64,000 nucleotides of DNA from Fragilaria crotonensis. Its lineage: Eukaryota > Bacillariophyta > Fragilariophyceae > Fragilariales > Fragilariaceae. The notes under the pieces were generated by a model, which worked only from the letters and a program-made list of their open reading frames with translations, did not search any database and was not told the origin of the DNA. The position numbers and the translations under genes are program-made. The stretch is taken from assembly GCA_022925895.1 (NCBI GenBank), contig JAKSYS010000072.1, forward strand, positions 1 to 64,000. The letters are read 5' to 3'. The first letter of the stretch is position 1. Each line of letters starts with the position of its first letter. Of this stretch, positions 31,494 through 41,530 are shown piece after piece.

Positions 31494-32465
31494 TTAAGTT
31501 GCTTTGCTCAACGGTGATTCTCTCATGGTGACACTCACTCGGCGGTCGTCCAAGAGATCTTGGTTACGGATGCCATGTGAATAGTCGTACCGAGCATTGC
31601 CTGTCAATATTTGCAGAGTTCGTCTGGGTAGCAGTACACGCAAGGGTTCATTCGATCCTAACTTTTTCTTCTGATTGATGAAGGTCATGTAGCAATCGCC
31701 ACCCAGGGAAAGATTTGCAATAGGTTCTTTTGAAAGCTGTCGATCATCCATGTGATCTTCCAAGTAATCGCCTTTAGCTCGACGGTAGTCGATAGCATTG
31801 GCTTCGTTTGGGGTACAACTCTTCATCGCTGCGATACGCTTCAATTTGGGAAGGAGAATGTTGCAGAAAAAGGGAGGCATGGGATTTTCGGCAGGCCCTA
31901 CTCGTCGATCACGAAGGTTGCAGTGCACCCCCCAACGCTTGTTCTTATGCCGACCATTGAAACGAGAAACTTGCCAGGGAAGAAACGAGACAGGCTGTGC
32001 AATGCCGTCGAGTTCGGAAAGAATTTGTCGTTCTTCTTCCTCAGTTATGAACTCACGATACAAGTGGAGACCGGTGATTGGTTCTGAAGAGGGAGCGATG
32101 GGGTTTTCAATTGTATGAAGACGCTGTTGGGGTGTTTGATTTGTCCACCAAGGATGAGCGATGCTCGAGTCTTTATTTGACTCCTCTGAAGGACGTTTTT
32201 TCAAGTCACGCAAATCCTTCTCATTGGCGACTCTTGCGGAACTGTTCTGCTCGCGTTCTACCTGTTCCGTCGACTTTCTGGGCGCTGTTCCGTCGCATGC
32301 CCCAGCGTGCGAAATCAGCACATGAATTGGAAACAATGATTGGCAGAGTGGACAAGATGCAAACTTGCTGTCATCGACAGTATGCCAGACTGAGTCAGAG
32401 CCTAAGCATTTCCTTTTCTTCGCTACACTACCTGTAACAAAATCGGAAAGGGTTTTCTGCTTCAT
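31494..32465 (-). CDS. AlkB-family 2OG-Fe(II) dioxygenase with PIP-box-like N-terminus and UBZ4-type zinc finger
   Basis: AlkB homologues remove alkyl groups from DNA or RNA by oxidative demethylation in the nucleus or cytosol. The dioxygenase domain spans about residues 130-320: SFLPWQVSRFNGRHKNKRWG, then DYLEDHMDDRQL (first iron ligands H and D), the Y-D-Y-S-H-G-I segment with the distal histidine, and RVSVTMRE with the arginine that binds 2-oxoglutarate. The N-terminus MKQKTLSDFV matches a PCNA-interacting peptide (Q-x-x-L-x-x-F). Residues about 35-60 (SCPLCQSLFPIHVLISHAGAC) fit a Rad18-like C2HC zinc finger that binds ubiquitin. Together these suggest repair of alkylated DNA at forks. ATG 32465 was chosen because it starts the PIP-like motif; an ATG 45 bp upstream is in frame. 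Length about 323 residues, one exon. Confidence 0.88.
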   Translation of the reverse strand: MKQKTLSDFVTGSVAKKRKCLGSDSVWHTVDDSKFASCPLCQSLFPIHVLISHAGACDGTAPRKSTEQVEREQNSSARVANEKDLRDLKKRPSEESNKDSSIAHPWWTNQTPQQRLHTIENPIAPSSEPITGLHLYREFITEEEERQILSELDGIAQPVSFLPWQVSRFNGRHKNKRWGVHCNLRDRRVGPAENPMPPFFCNILLPKLKRIAAMKSCTPNEANAIDYRRAKGDYLEDHMDDRQLSKEPIANLSLGGDCYMTFINQKKKLGSNEPLRVLLPRRTLQILTGNARYDYSHGIRNQDLLDDRRVSVTMRESPLSKAT

Positions 32466-32737
32466 GGCGACTGGCCCTGAAAGCCTGTTGAGTGGTACTC
32501 CGAATACCAAGCAATGTTATCTGATTCGATATTCGTCAGTCGACGAAGGTGTTGCGAATCGGTATGCATACATATGGTGGAGGGTGAAAACACAAAAAAA
32601 TGAAAGACACTGTGTGGATCCACAATCCACACGCCACACTCCACACTCCACAGGAACAAATCCCTACATGCTACCAGTACGAGTACAGTAGGAAGGCTGA
32701 TGGTTCGGCGTTATGGGCTCTATGTAGGGAGACCGAT

Positions 32738-32741
32738 AAAA
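32738..32741 (-). terminator. RNA polymerase III T-run after tRNA-Ala
   Basis: On the minus strand a run of four T lies 11-14 bases beyond the 3' end of the tRNA-Ala gene (AAAA on the plus strand). This is the usual minimal Pol III terminator. Confidence 0.55.
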
Positions 32742-32752
32742 GAAGATCCACG

Positions 32753-32824
32753 TGGAGGAACGGGGGATTGAACCCCGGGCCTTTCACATGCAAAGCGAAC
32801 GCTCTACCACTGAGCTATACCCCC
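32753..32824 (-). tRNA. tRNA-Ala (anticodon UGC)
   Basis: The minus strand folds into a complete 72-nt cloverleaf without intron and without encoded CCA. The D arm is GCTC/GAGC, the anticodon arm TTCGC/GTGAA with loop TTTGCAT (anticodon TGC), and the T arm CGGGG/CCCCG with loop TTCAATC. The acceptor stem contains the G3:U70 wobble that identifies alanine tRNAs. One acceptor pair (positions 6-67) is T-T, which is either a natural mismatch or an error. A Pol III T-run follows. It sits between the AlkB and BCAS2 genes, both on the same strand. Confidence 0.95.
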
Positions 32825-33019
32825 GTAGGAATACAGATACCATGAATAAGTAACTTTTCCATTTATAAACGTGAAGAACGCTGTAATGTTGCAGGAAGAC
32901 GAGGTGCGGCGTCACATTGGCTTCACATGCATATAGCGTGCATCTACTTCTGATAGCTACTCGTACCAATAGAGCAGCATTCCCCATACCTGTAGCCTGT
33001 AGTACGCTTTAACTTTAAC

Positions 33020-33706
33020 CTACTCCATGACGCTGTCAGTCGAAGTAGATGGTGCATTCTGGACGCCCTTGCTGCTAAGGACTGCCTGTTCCAGATCGTT
33101 CACAGCCGCTTGCAGTTGAAATCGCTTTTGCACTGCACCTTGAAACTGCAATGCTAGTAAATGTAATTTGCGACCCTCCTTCTCTTGATGCAGTTGGCGT
33201 TCGGCATTTATGCGATCAACGGCTTCCTTTTCCGCTATCATCCGGGCTTGTCCATCCATGTGAATTGTTTCGAGCATGGTTCCATAGTGCTTCCATTGAT
33301 ACGTAGAAGCGTCTGATTTTTCAATTTCCAGCACTGTGCTGCGTTGGCGCTCCGCCTCGTACTCTGCCTTGGCCTCTCGGACCGCTTGCCGCCAGGCTTC
33401 GACGGGGGATCCCAGCGGTGGTTCCATAGCGCGATGTTCGAGGTCAAGTTCCGGCGAATCCGGCTGTTCCGAGAGGGTCTTGTAGTCGTTTTGTAATAGA
33501 GGAGATTTAAATTTTTGTGGGGGCAGGCGGGAAGTCTTGGGAGGAATCATTCTTTGCATTTCTTCTTCGACGAGAGCAAGTGCATACTGTTCATAATCCT
33601 CGTGGAGGGCGTCGAAGTAAGGAAGTGAATCAATCACATAGGCAGGCGCGGCATCATCGCCATCGTCCTCGTAGACAACAACTTCTTGCGAGCTTCCTTC
33701 GTGCAT
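33020..33706 (-). CDS. BCAS2: pre-mRNA splicing factor SPF27/BCAS2 homologue
   Basis: SPF27/BCAS2 is a core helical subunit of the Prp19 (NTC) complex, which activates the spliceosome. The 228-residue protein has the family order: YVIDSLPYFDALHEDYEQYA near the start, ALALVEEEMQRM, KSPLLQNDYKTLSEQPDSPELD, a Trp-containing helix start (GSPVEAWRQAVREAKAEYEA), then STYQWKHYGTMLETIH and a long C-terminal coiled coil. Human BCAS2 is 225 residues, so the length fits. The frame is open upstream of ATG 33706 into repetitive GTAC sequence (YTGTGTVDGT...), which is not coding, and this decided the start; a further ATG 69 bp upstream is possible. One exon. Confidence 0.9.
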   Translation of the reverse strand: MHEGSSQEVVVYEDDGDDAAPAYVIDSLPYFDALHEDYEQYALALVEEEMQRMIPPKTSRLPPQKFKSPLLQNDYKTLSEQPDSPELDLEHRAMEPPLGSPVEAWRQAVREAKAEYEAERQRSTVLEIEKSDASTYQWKHYGTMLETIHMDGQARMIAEKEAVDRINAERQLHQEKEGRKLHLLALQFQGAVQKRFQLQAAVNDLEQAVLSSKGVQNAPSTSTDSVME

Positions 33707-35313
33707 GATGAGAAATTTATTCTGAGGAGGATAGGACGGGCCGCTTTGTTGACTGTTGGCGAATACACCGAGCATGACTGACAACAGGCAATCGCAGTCA
33801 ACCGACCAGGTTGGATGAGGTGGGGGCGGTGGTGGTGGTACAATGTACCAGGTGCTACGGTACTTGAACCTTAAACCTACGCTCCGCCTCCTATGAAAAA
33901 TCAAGGCTGAAATGATGGAAGTGAAGGGGCAATTGTGCAATTGTGTACCAGTACCGTACGAACATATCGTCCCATCAACAGTACCGGTACCGGTGTACTG
34001 TACGAATGCGAAGCACCGGGCACCAGCACCAGATGGTGTGATGGTGTTAATATCTACATGTACTGTGCCTGGTACGAGGTACGAGTACCGCCTACAAGTA
34101 CATACGCCCTGTGCACTGTGCACTATCCGCATTCTCTGGTACTAGTACTGTACTGCTGGTACAGTATTGTTCGAGTTCCCAATTCCCAATGGGTACTTGT
34201 ACTTGTACGATACAAGGCAGTTCTGTAGGCTACGAGTACTGTAGTCGTATTGTAGTTTGCAGTTTGCAGTCCTTTCACTATCCATTATCCATACACTCCC
34301 AGTGGTCCAGTGCCAGGTATGTACATACTCGTAAGCCTTCTGCAGAGAAAACTGTACTTCGTATATGCGACTTTGCGATGAGCTGACTGATGGAGGGTAT
34401 CAGCAAAGTTCTGATTATGGAACATAAAACGACCAGAGAGCTAGCTAATAGTAGAGTTGAGATAGAGACTACTCTGAGAAAGTTTTTACGACCTCTGCGC
34501 ATAGTCCATAGCCTGGACCTGGACCATTGTCACTACAAATGCAGGTAGAAGTGCACCACTGTACGAGTACTCAATTCACGTAAAAGCAACTCTACGATAG
34601 TAGTATCATTCATGACGATGAGGTTTCCGTGTGTTGCCGACTGCCAGCTGACGGCGCCAAGGAACCTCTGGAGTTCTCAGAGTACTTCTTACCGGTAATT
34701 GTACCCACGCCACCAGGCACCTGGCAGGTGAAGAAGAATACGAGTCTCCACAGGTCTCAGCACATAGACATGGAAGTCCGAGGTCGCTGTGACTTCTGTT
34801 TCTGGTACCAGGTACACCTGTCACATGTGTGCTGTACCGCATATGACCCTTATTTTAGAAGTGTATGACAAAGGAACGCGCATGGGGGAATTTGTGCACG
34901 TAGCAAATGCAAAAGTGGCTGCCGCGGTACAAGTACAAGCACCTACCGGTAGAGTATCGTACTATTGGACAAGGTACAAGTACTTGAACTAATACAAGTA
35001 TCATATAATACACAGTGAACATCTTGAAGTGATAGCTACTACCCTACTACTAGTACAAGTAGTAGTACTGATACTGTCACTCCGATTTGGCGACCCCCCC
35101 CCAATCTGAGGTCATTTTACTTGTTACCTACCTCGTACCGAAGCGCACACAGTACAGCATATTTATAAACCATAAACCTGTTTGCGTTACACTTGTTGTA
35201 CTTGCCGAGCCTCCCACAGTAAGACGGTATCGCGCTGCCATATGGACGCGGAGATCGCTTTCGACAGTCAAAAGGAAAGTGGTCGCAAGAGGCTTTCCCC
35301 TCGCTGAGTGATT
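33707..35313. promoter_or_regulatory. 1.6-kb divergent region, the densest GTAC-palindrome block in the window
   Basis: From 33940 to 35070 nearly every line contains GTAC-centred palindromes (GGTACCGGTGTACTGTACG, GGTACGAGGTACGAGTACCG, GTACAAGTACTTG, ACTAGTACAAGTAGTAG). Polypurine and poly-C patches occur at 33825-33840 and 35090-35100. Open frames here are repeat-driven. No RNA gene was recognised. The region separates the BCAS2 and PPP4R2 starts. Confidence 0.45.
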
Positions 35314-37261
35314 ATGTTCACAACAACCTCCACCATGTCAAGCATGGAAAATTCATCAACTGCGGTGAAGACTTTGGAGACAACAAAGGACGTTCTTCCT
35401 TCGGACCTTCGAAAAATCTTGAAATCTGTCGCTCGCAATGGTCGATGCAGTTGGCTTTCTTGGCAGCAAGCGGACAACGAAGGCAAGCCAACGAAACATC
35501 GCAATGGCAAAAGGAAACGGTCTGATCTACCGGGTGATTCAGATTGCCCATGCTTCGAACGTGAGGACACGGCGTCGCACTATGAATGCGACTCGGAGGG
35601 AACATCGACCACTAACAACAGCGACGTCAGCTCCCGGAGAAGAAACGAGCACGGACAGCAACAACCGTTGCAGGTTGCCAATGCTAGGCGCGTGAAGCAT
35701 ACATCCCTGGGTCAGGCCTTCGCAGTTGCCATTGGGTTAGTACTGGATCATGCCTATCAAAGTCAAGGGGGTTACAAATTGTCGCCAGCTGAGCTACGCA
35801 AGTTTGCGATAGCAGGCAAGCAGGCAAACCCGGAAGCTATCTTTCAGGAACGTCGGCAGCGATTGATGTCAATGTGCCATGGTAAAGGGCATAGGGAGGG
35901 GGCACCTTTTACCTTGCAACGGATGGCAGAGGTGCTATTGACACCGACTCGTTATTACACGCAGACACACAAGCTTTGCAACTGTTTGGAGAAACTACTG
36001 ATGGTGACTTCATCTCTTCAGGCCTTTGGAGGGAGTGGGGGAGGGCAAACATTGCAAACAAGGCGTGAGGTGCGTATGCGCCTTATATCACGACAGGTTT
36101 TATGTTGTTTCTTGCAGTTGAACTAATTTGTTTCATTCCTTGACAAACCTTGTAGGAGCGTGAAATGGCAGCACTCGCTTACGAGAGAGGGCGACAAGAA
36201 TCAGAGCATCGAAATCGCAGATTTCGTAGACGACTGTCGCCATCCATTGCTGCAGATTTCTCTCAGGAAGGCCATCATATTGACAAGAATGTGGCAGCCT
36301 CAAACAATCATTCCGAGGAACACAACGGGAAAGCAGTTGAGAAATCGTCGGCCGAATCAAATAGTCCCTTTGCCGCTGGTAGCACCCGTGAATCTTTGGA
36401 GGCTAGTGCCAAAAGCTCGTTGCGAAACACGTTTGAACATGGTTCGGATATAGATGTTGTCCACCGCGTACGTTCCAGTCGGTCCTTGACCGCATCCCCA
36501 CCATTAGGGCCAACTTCTGGTGATGGTGCAATTGCTTCTCATTCGACAGTCGCGTCATTTTTTCGGCATCTTAACGAGCCTCAGGCGACACTGGCGGACT
36601 CGCCGGATCTTCATCCACTTGTTTCTGAAGTGGGAACTCGACTTACAACAGCATCTGTTTTTTCCAATCATGACACTTTATCAGCTTCAGATGGTGCGGC
36701 TAGTGCCGCCCTTGATTCAAGTCTTAATACACCGCGTTTATTGCAAGGGCGATATGTTACGACGTCAGCAGGTGTTGCGCTGGGAACGTCTCCTCTGGAT
36801 ATAGTCATCGATCGCCAGCAAGGTGAAACGCAGTTGAACAATGCAGTCAACAAGTACGCTGAGACGGAGATAGAGGTGCGATCCTGTGTAGTTTGCCTGC
36901 CACAATGTATGTTCACCAGAAATGTTCACATATCCTCCCTTTTCATGTTCAGGTGGATCGTTCGTCTGCGTCCAACTCTGATGTTGACTCAGAATCAGAC
37001 GATTTTTCATTGGATGACTCGGCGTCAGATCGAAGCGATGGATCTGATTCCGGTACAGCATACGAACCATTTTCAGCGGCTCGTGTGATAGCTTTGAATC
37101 GGATGCAACAACAGCAGCGCCTGCAGCAAATTCGTGTCCAAAGCCTTGGAGAATTGCGACCTCATGTTGACGTGGAGTATCAGAGTGGAGACAGTATTGA
37201 TTCTACTATGGCAGAAGATTCAGGCGGGAGCGATTCGTCGTCTTCTGATCTGGCGGATTGA
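35314..37261 (+). CDS. PPP4R2: protein phosphatase 4 regulatory subunit 2 (PPP4R2), 3 exons
   Basis: PPP4R2 targets the PP4 catalytic subunit in DNA repair and centrosome functions. Exons 35314-36069, 36156-36875 and 36953-37261 are separated by 86- and 77-bp introns, all phase 0, giving about 594 residues. The conserved N-terminal domain is visible: DVLPSDLRKILKSVARNGRC at the start and GAPFTLQRMAEVLLTPTRYY then LCNCLEKLLMVTSS around residue 215-240, as in the family. A basic, low-complexity insertion (KHRNGKRKRSD) separates the two conserved parts. The C-terminal 350 residues are Ser/Asp/Thr-rich and end in a strongly acidic SDSESDD-type region, also typical. ATG 35314 was used because upstream in-frame codons are not ATG. 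All exon frames are intact, in contrast to several neighbours. Confidence 0.85.
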
Positions 37262-37610
37262 CGCAAAGTGGTTTAATGAAAAAGGACATCTCCTGCTTAC
37301 AATGGTGCTATTGTCTGTACCTTCACCCTATGGGAAGTCTCTCATTGGTGTGTGAGTAAGATTTCAATGCGTTAAGGAGCATGCTTCGCACCTGTACTAT
37401 CCGAGTGAACGAATAAAGTTTTGGAGGTATCTCCTGAGGCCATCCCAATGTACCAACCTGATTTTTGAAGCCTGTAGGAACGCATTCAAATTTGATGCTG
37501 AGAGCAAAACTAAAGCACGCTAGCCAAGAAACTCATCATGTGTCACTTGCTACTAATCGTGACAGCATCGTGTCCATGCTTTGCTGATGTCGTCTTCAAC
37601 AACTCCTCCC
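37262..37610. other. convergent spacer between PPP4R2 and RsmB
   Basis: About 350 bp with both 3' ends; no gene, repeat or GTAC block was seen. Confidence 0.4.
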
Positions 37611-39080
37611 CTACGACACGCGACGTAGCCGTGCTACAAAGAAACCATCACACTGCCCAATACTGCCTTTAAGTGATCCTGGCAACACGCGCATCCAACC
37701 ATTCTTGTCGATGCAACTATCAAATCCAGGAATTTCGCCAAGCTCAAATGGCATCGTCTCCATCTTGGCACCGATACTCCGCAACAACAGCTTTTGGACC
37801 TGATGTTCGCTTTCTTCCTTTAGTATCGAGCACGTCGCATACACTAGAATCCCCCCGGGCTCCAAGATATTATCTACACAATGATTTGCAAGGAGCTCCT
37901 GGGTTTGAAGGAGCTCTGCAATGTCCTCACTCCGTCGCATAACATCTGGTCGCTTGCTTCCGGTTCCTGTGGCACTGCAAGGTACGTCCAGCAAAATTCC
38001 AGCGATAGGCCTGTCGTCAATAGATGGAACCCACTCGGTTCCATCAGCGACACAGACGGTGCAATGGTCAGACATACCAAGACGGGCAAGGTTCTTCTTC
38101 AGTCTTGGGACTCTCTTCGCACTGGATTCGACTGCTGTCACTCGACCAAACCCTAAAGAGACAAGCTGGGCAGTTTTTCCGCCTGGAGCTGCACACATGT
38201 CGACTACGTGCAAGTTTTCCACCTCCTTGCTGTCAAATGCACTGCAAAGGGACACTGCCGGAAGCGTCGCTGAAACATCTTGGACCCACCATATGCCTTC
38301 ATCATACAGCGGCCACTTATTGAGGAGCCCGCTAATATCATCACCAACCCTGATGGAACCATTTGGAAGGATAGTGGTCGTGCCTCCGATCGCATCTGCA
38401 ACTTCCTTCAGTCTCTCGTCATGCTCAGCTACTGTTTGTCCCCGTTGTTGCTTGACAGACAGATAGACCGGTGACTGACCCATGAACGCCTCCGATATCT
38501 GAACCACTCTTTCAGTACCCCAATCTTGACTCCATCTCTCTAACAGCCAGGGAGCAACATTGTCAGCTGACGTCGTGTGCTCGTCCAACAGCGCTGGTCC
38601 GTCACGAGACACCCTCCGCAGAATTGCATTCGCGAATTTGATTTTTGATTCTGGAACCTTTACTGATGGAGTAGAACGAAGAACATCTACAGTCTCCTTG
38701 ACCGCGGCGTGCGGAGGAACATTCAGAAAAAGAATTTGTGCAATGCCTAATCTCAATGTCACGTCCACAAGCATATCACTCATATTCGGTCGAATGCTAG
38801 TTGTCGATGACGGTTTCGCGCGACAGAAATCGATGATCTTGTCGATCTGACCCATTCGACGTTCTGTTGTAGTCACAAGCGCACGAGCAAAGGATCGGTC
38901 ACGTTGTTCCAGATCCTGATACTCGGGACTACTTTCTAATCGCTGCAACGGGAAGGCGGATGATTGCTTACTATTCGATAACAGGGATTTTGCTGCAACA
39001 ACTCGTGATGATAGAGCACTTCCCGCACCTTGATTGGCGAGGAGGAACCAAAGCATAGAGATCAACTTCATAGGCGGCAT
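37611..39080 (-). CDS. rsmB: 16S rRNA m5C methyltransferase RsmB/Sun-type (NusB-like domain plus SAM methyltransferase), probably organellar
   Basis: RsmB methylates a cytosine of small-subunit rRNA (C967 in E. coli). The 489-residue intronless protein has an N-terminal NusB-like helical domain (DRSFARALVTTTERRMGQID, LRLGIAQILFLNVPPHAAV, KFANAILRRVS) and a Rossmann methyltransferase domain: VVDMCAAPGGKTAQL (SAM binding), RVTAVESSAKRVPRLKKNL, DVPCSATGTGSKRPDV (motif IV with cysteine) and YATCSILKEESEHQV (motif VI with the catalytic cysteine). The end CDGFFVARLRR is typical. The first 25 residues (MKLISMLWFLLANQGAGSA) are a signal-peptide-like stretch, so import into the plastid is likely, though the phenylalanine of the plastid motif is missing. 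The frame is intact. Confidence 0.93.
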   Translation of the reverse strand: MPPMKLISMLWFLLANQGAGSALSSRVVAAKSLLSNSKQSSAFPLQRLESSPEYQDLEQRDRSFARALVTTTERRMGQIDKIIDFCRAKPSSTTSIRPNMSDMLVDVTLRLGIAQILFLNVPPHAAVKETVDVLRSTPSVKVPESKIKFANAILRRVSRDGPALLDEHTTSADNVAPWLLERWSQDWGTERVVQISEAFMGQSPVYLSVKQQRGQTVAEHDERLKEVADAIGGTTTILPNGSIRVGDDISGLLNKWPLYDEGIWWVQDVSATLPAVSLCSAFDSKEVENLHVVDMCAAPGGKTAQLVSLGFGRVTAVESSAKRVPRLKKNLARLGMSDHCTVCVADGTEWVPSIDDRPIAGILLDVPCSATGTGSKRPDVMRRSEDIAELLQTQELLANHCVDNILEPGGILVYATCSILKEESEHQVQKLLLRSIGAKMETMPFELGEIPGFDSCIDKNGWMRVLPGSLKGSIGQCDGFFVARLRRVS

Positions 39081-40889
39081 GGCAAGGTTACAAGATGGAT
39101 GAAGTTGTTGTTATTGCCGAGGACAGAAAGATGCGAGTACTCATGTATAGTACCCAGAGTCCTGACAGTGCATGGAGTAGATTCGATACGACGATGAAGC
39201 AACGTTCAGCGTCGGTGGGTTTTCGTTCTTGTTTTCATGCAGATCCGATAGAAAGTTGAAAGTTGACAGGTGGAGGTGTGATGGACAGATAATTTCGGCT
39301 TATAATGTGCGCTCAAATTTGGTCCGTTTCTGTCTACGATACTACGATACCGGTAGGACTCTGACAAACATACTGGACTACCGGTAGTATGACGTATGGT
39401 ACTCGAGTACGGTAGGAGTCCTCGTACTCGAAGGTATGAATGCAGTACAGAAGTGTACAGGTGTGCACTAAAAGGATAAGCGATATGCGTATAGTTGAAG
39501 TGAACCATCCGCGAAGTGATGATACATGGCTCCATTATGTTTGCAGTATGCATACAAGCTCTGAAGTTCTACACCTACTACTCGAAGTGCAACCTATTAT
39601 AGGAGCACTCCATTCGTATTATCCTTCGTGACAACAAAAACAACACATCAGGTCAAGGAGGGAATCGGCGACATGCTTTCTTTCTCCTTCGGTATTGTAC
39701 GTCGGAACCACCAGGATCTCTCGCAACTTCAGAAAAAATAACCCAGCCCACTGCTAGACGTTAATCTACTGGTAGGCACCATTTTTGTTGAGTTTTCAAT
39801 GTTTTCTGGTTAGATGTTCATCATGTTACCGATCGCTCGTCGTTGCAGCCGACGGGGTGGTCTGTGACTGAACCTGTGGAGACGAAGCGCAGCAATCACT
39901 GATTAGCAAAGTTGCTCAAAAGACCCGTATCGATCATTCCGGACAAAAAGCGGTACCAAGCGAGCGGCTTCGGCGGATTCGCGACTTACTTCTTGTGGAG
40001 ATGGTGTCACAACTCGTACCAGGACATCGTCCAGTCGAGGTGGAAGATTACAAATTTCACAATCATTGTTCGAAGGGAGATAGAAAGGACGGCATACCTC
40101 GAGTATCTGGATGTAGTCCCGATCGTCGGGAATGTAACTAGCGATTTGGGACGATGATGGTTCGCCTTTGAGGTTCATTCCAAACAAATCTGTCGAACTC
40201 GTTGTAAGCGTTTACGTGACGGGGAACGAAAAATGTGACGGCTCTATGCGAGGCTCCGCACTCAGCACATGTATGTAGTTGTACAAGTACCTGGTATTTC
40301 ATATATCGTTCAGCATATTGACGTCAATGCATAGTTGCATCATTCGATGCGATGTGAAGAGCAGACACACAACAAGATGTTCGAAGGTATTACATTTATA
40401 TAACTCGTGAATGTTTATATATCGGGCAGCTGTTGTCCAGGTAGGAAAGTCAATGGTCCCAGCGTTCTGGCCGGGGCAGTACATTGACGATCCTTGGTGA
40501 AGTGCGTCAGAAAAATGCCACGTGAGGTTTGAGTACTCCGTAGTAATAGACCTCATTTTTCGATGATGGAAATGTGCATACTCAAAGCGAGCGTCATCAG
40601 CAAACGCCCCGGAGCCCGGAGCTTTTTTAGAAAACGGAGTGAGTATCATACTATGCATACTAGCGTAGCACCGTAACGAGGTTTTTCTACTCTTACCACA
40701 GTATTGCGAATACCAACGTACCTCCCATAGTATGTTTCTTACAACGATTTCTCTTTAGTATCGGAATTATTGTATCTATTTTACGCACCAAATCGTGTTC
40801 TCGTCGACGAATCTTGTCTCGGTCGACGGTACACAACAGTGCGCAATGACTTCTTAGAAAGCAATACGGAGTCCAGAGAAGTCTTTGTA
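39081..40889. other. spacer upstream of rsmB with GTAC palindromes; no secure gene
   Basis: Bases 39130-39470 carry GTACTC, TACCGGTAG and GTACTCGAGTACGG palindromes as expected before the rsmB start. A 94-codon minus-strand frame at 39903-40187 (containing YIPDDRDYIQILEVCRPFYLP and CEICNLPPRLDD) looks somewhat protein-like but has no recognisable domain, and may be a remnant or a small gene. Nothing else is supported. Confidence 0.35.
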
Positions 40890-40902
40890 CCACCTAAAAA
40901 CT

Positions 40903-40959
40903 ACTTAGAACCAATAATTTTACTTAGAACCAATAATTTTACTTAGAACCAATAATTTT
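40903..40959. repeat. three tandem 19-bp subterminal repeats
   Basis: Three perfect copies of ACTTAGAACCAATAATTTT start within the left inverted repeat of the element. Only the first copy has a counterpart in the right end. Confidence 0.85.
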
Positions 40960-41530
40960 GCTTAGAACAAATAACGCGCTAATTTCCGTTCCTCCTACAT
41001 GAAAGTTAATCAAATTGTTGTGTTTTCAAACAAAGTTCGTAGGAGACTCTTGTTCCTCTATTCATTCTACATAGATCATGTACTGTACTTGTCGGAAAGT
41101 GTGTTTCCCTGGACCGTCGCTCAATATTTCACACCGTAATTTGGCACTTGAGGTCAAAAGTTGCTCAAAATATTTGCACATCGAGGTGGGCCTCCCATTA
41201 ATGCTCTCCATTGTGACGCTGGATATTTTTTATGCTTGCTATTTTTATAGAAACGCCTGCCACATGATACAGCGCCACGAATTTCTAGTGGTCCAGGGTT
41301 GGTACAGTACAAGCCACGCGTGAAAAGCAGCGTACCAGTAGTCCAAGGATAGGCATGATTTTGGGCGAACGTGTGAAAAAAATTAAACGCACACATATAA
41401 ATTGTTTTTCATGCATGGATGAATTTTAATGTTTCGCTTAGAACCAATAATCCCAAAACGAGGCAATCAAATCGTTTGATACCTCGATGAATATCGGCAC
41501 CCAGTACAAGATTGATTCAATTGTAGGATA

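Noticed and set aside
33707-34132. N-terminal extension of BCAS2 by 142 codons
   Set aside because: The extension is translated GTAC repeat and polyproline from a simple-sequence run; family length and the conserved N-terminus fit the start at 33706.
41154-41396. 80-codon minus-strand frame inside the TA-flanked element as a transposase remnant
   Set aside because: No catalytic motif or similarity was seen; length is within chance expectation.
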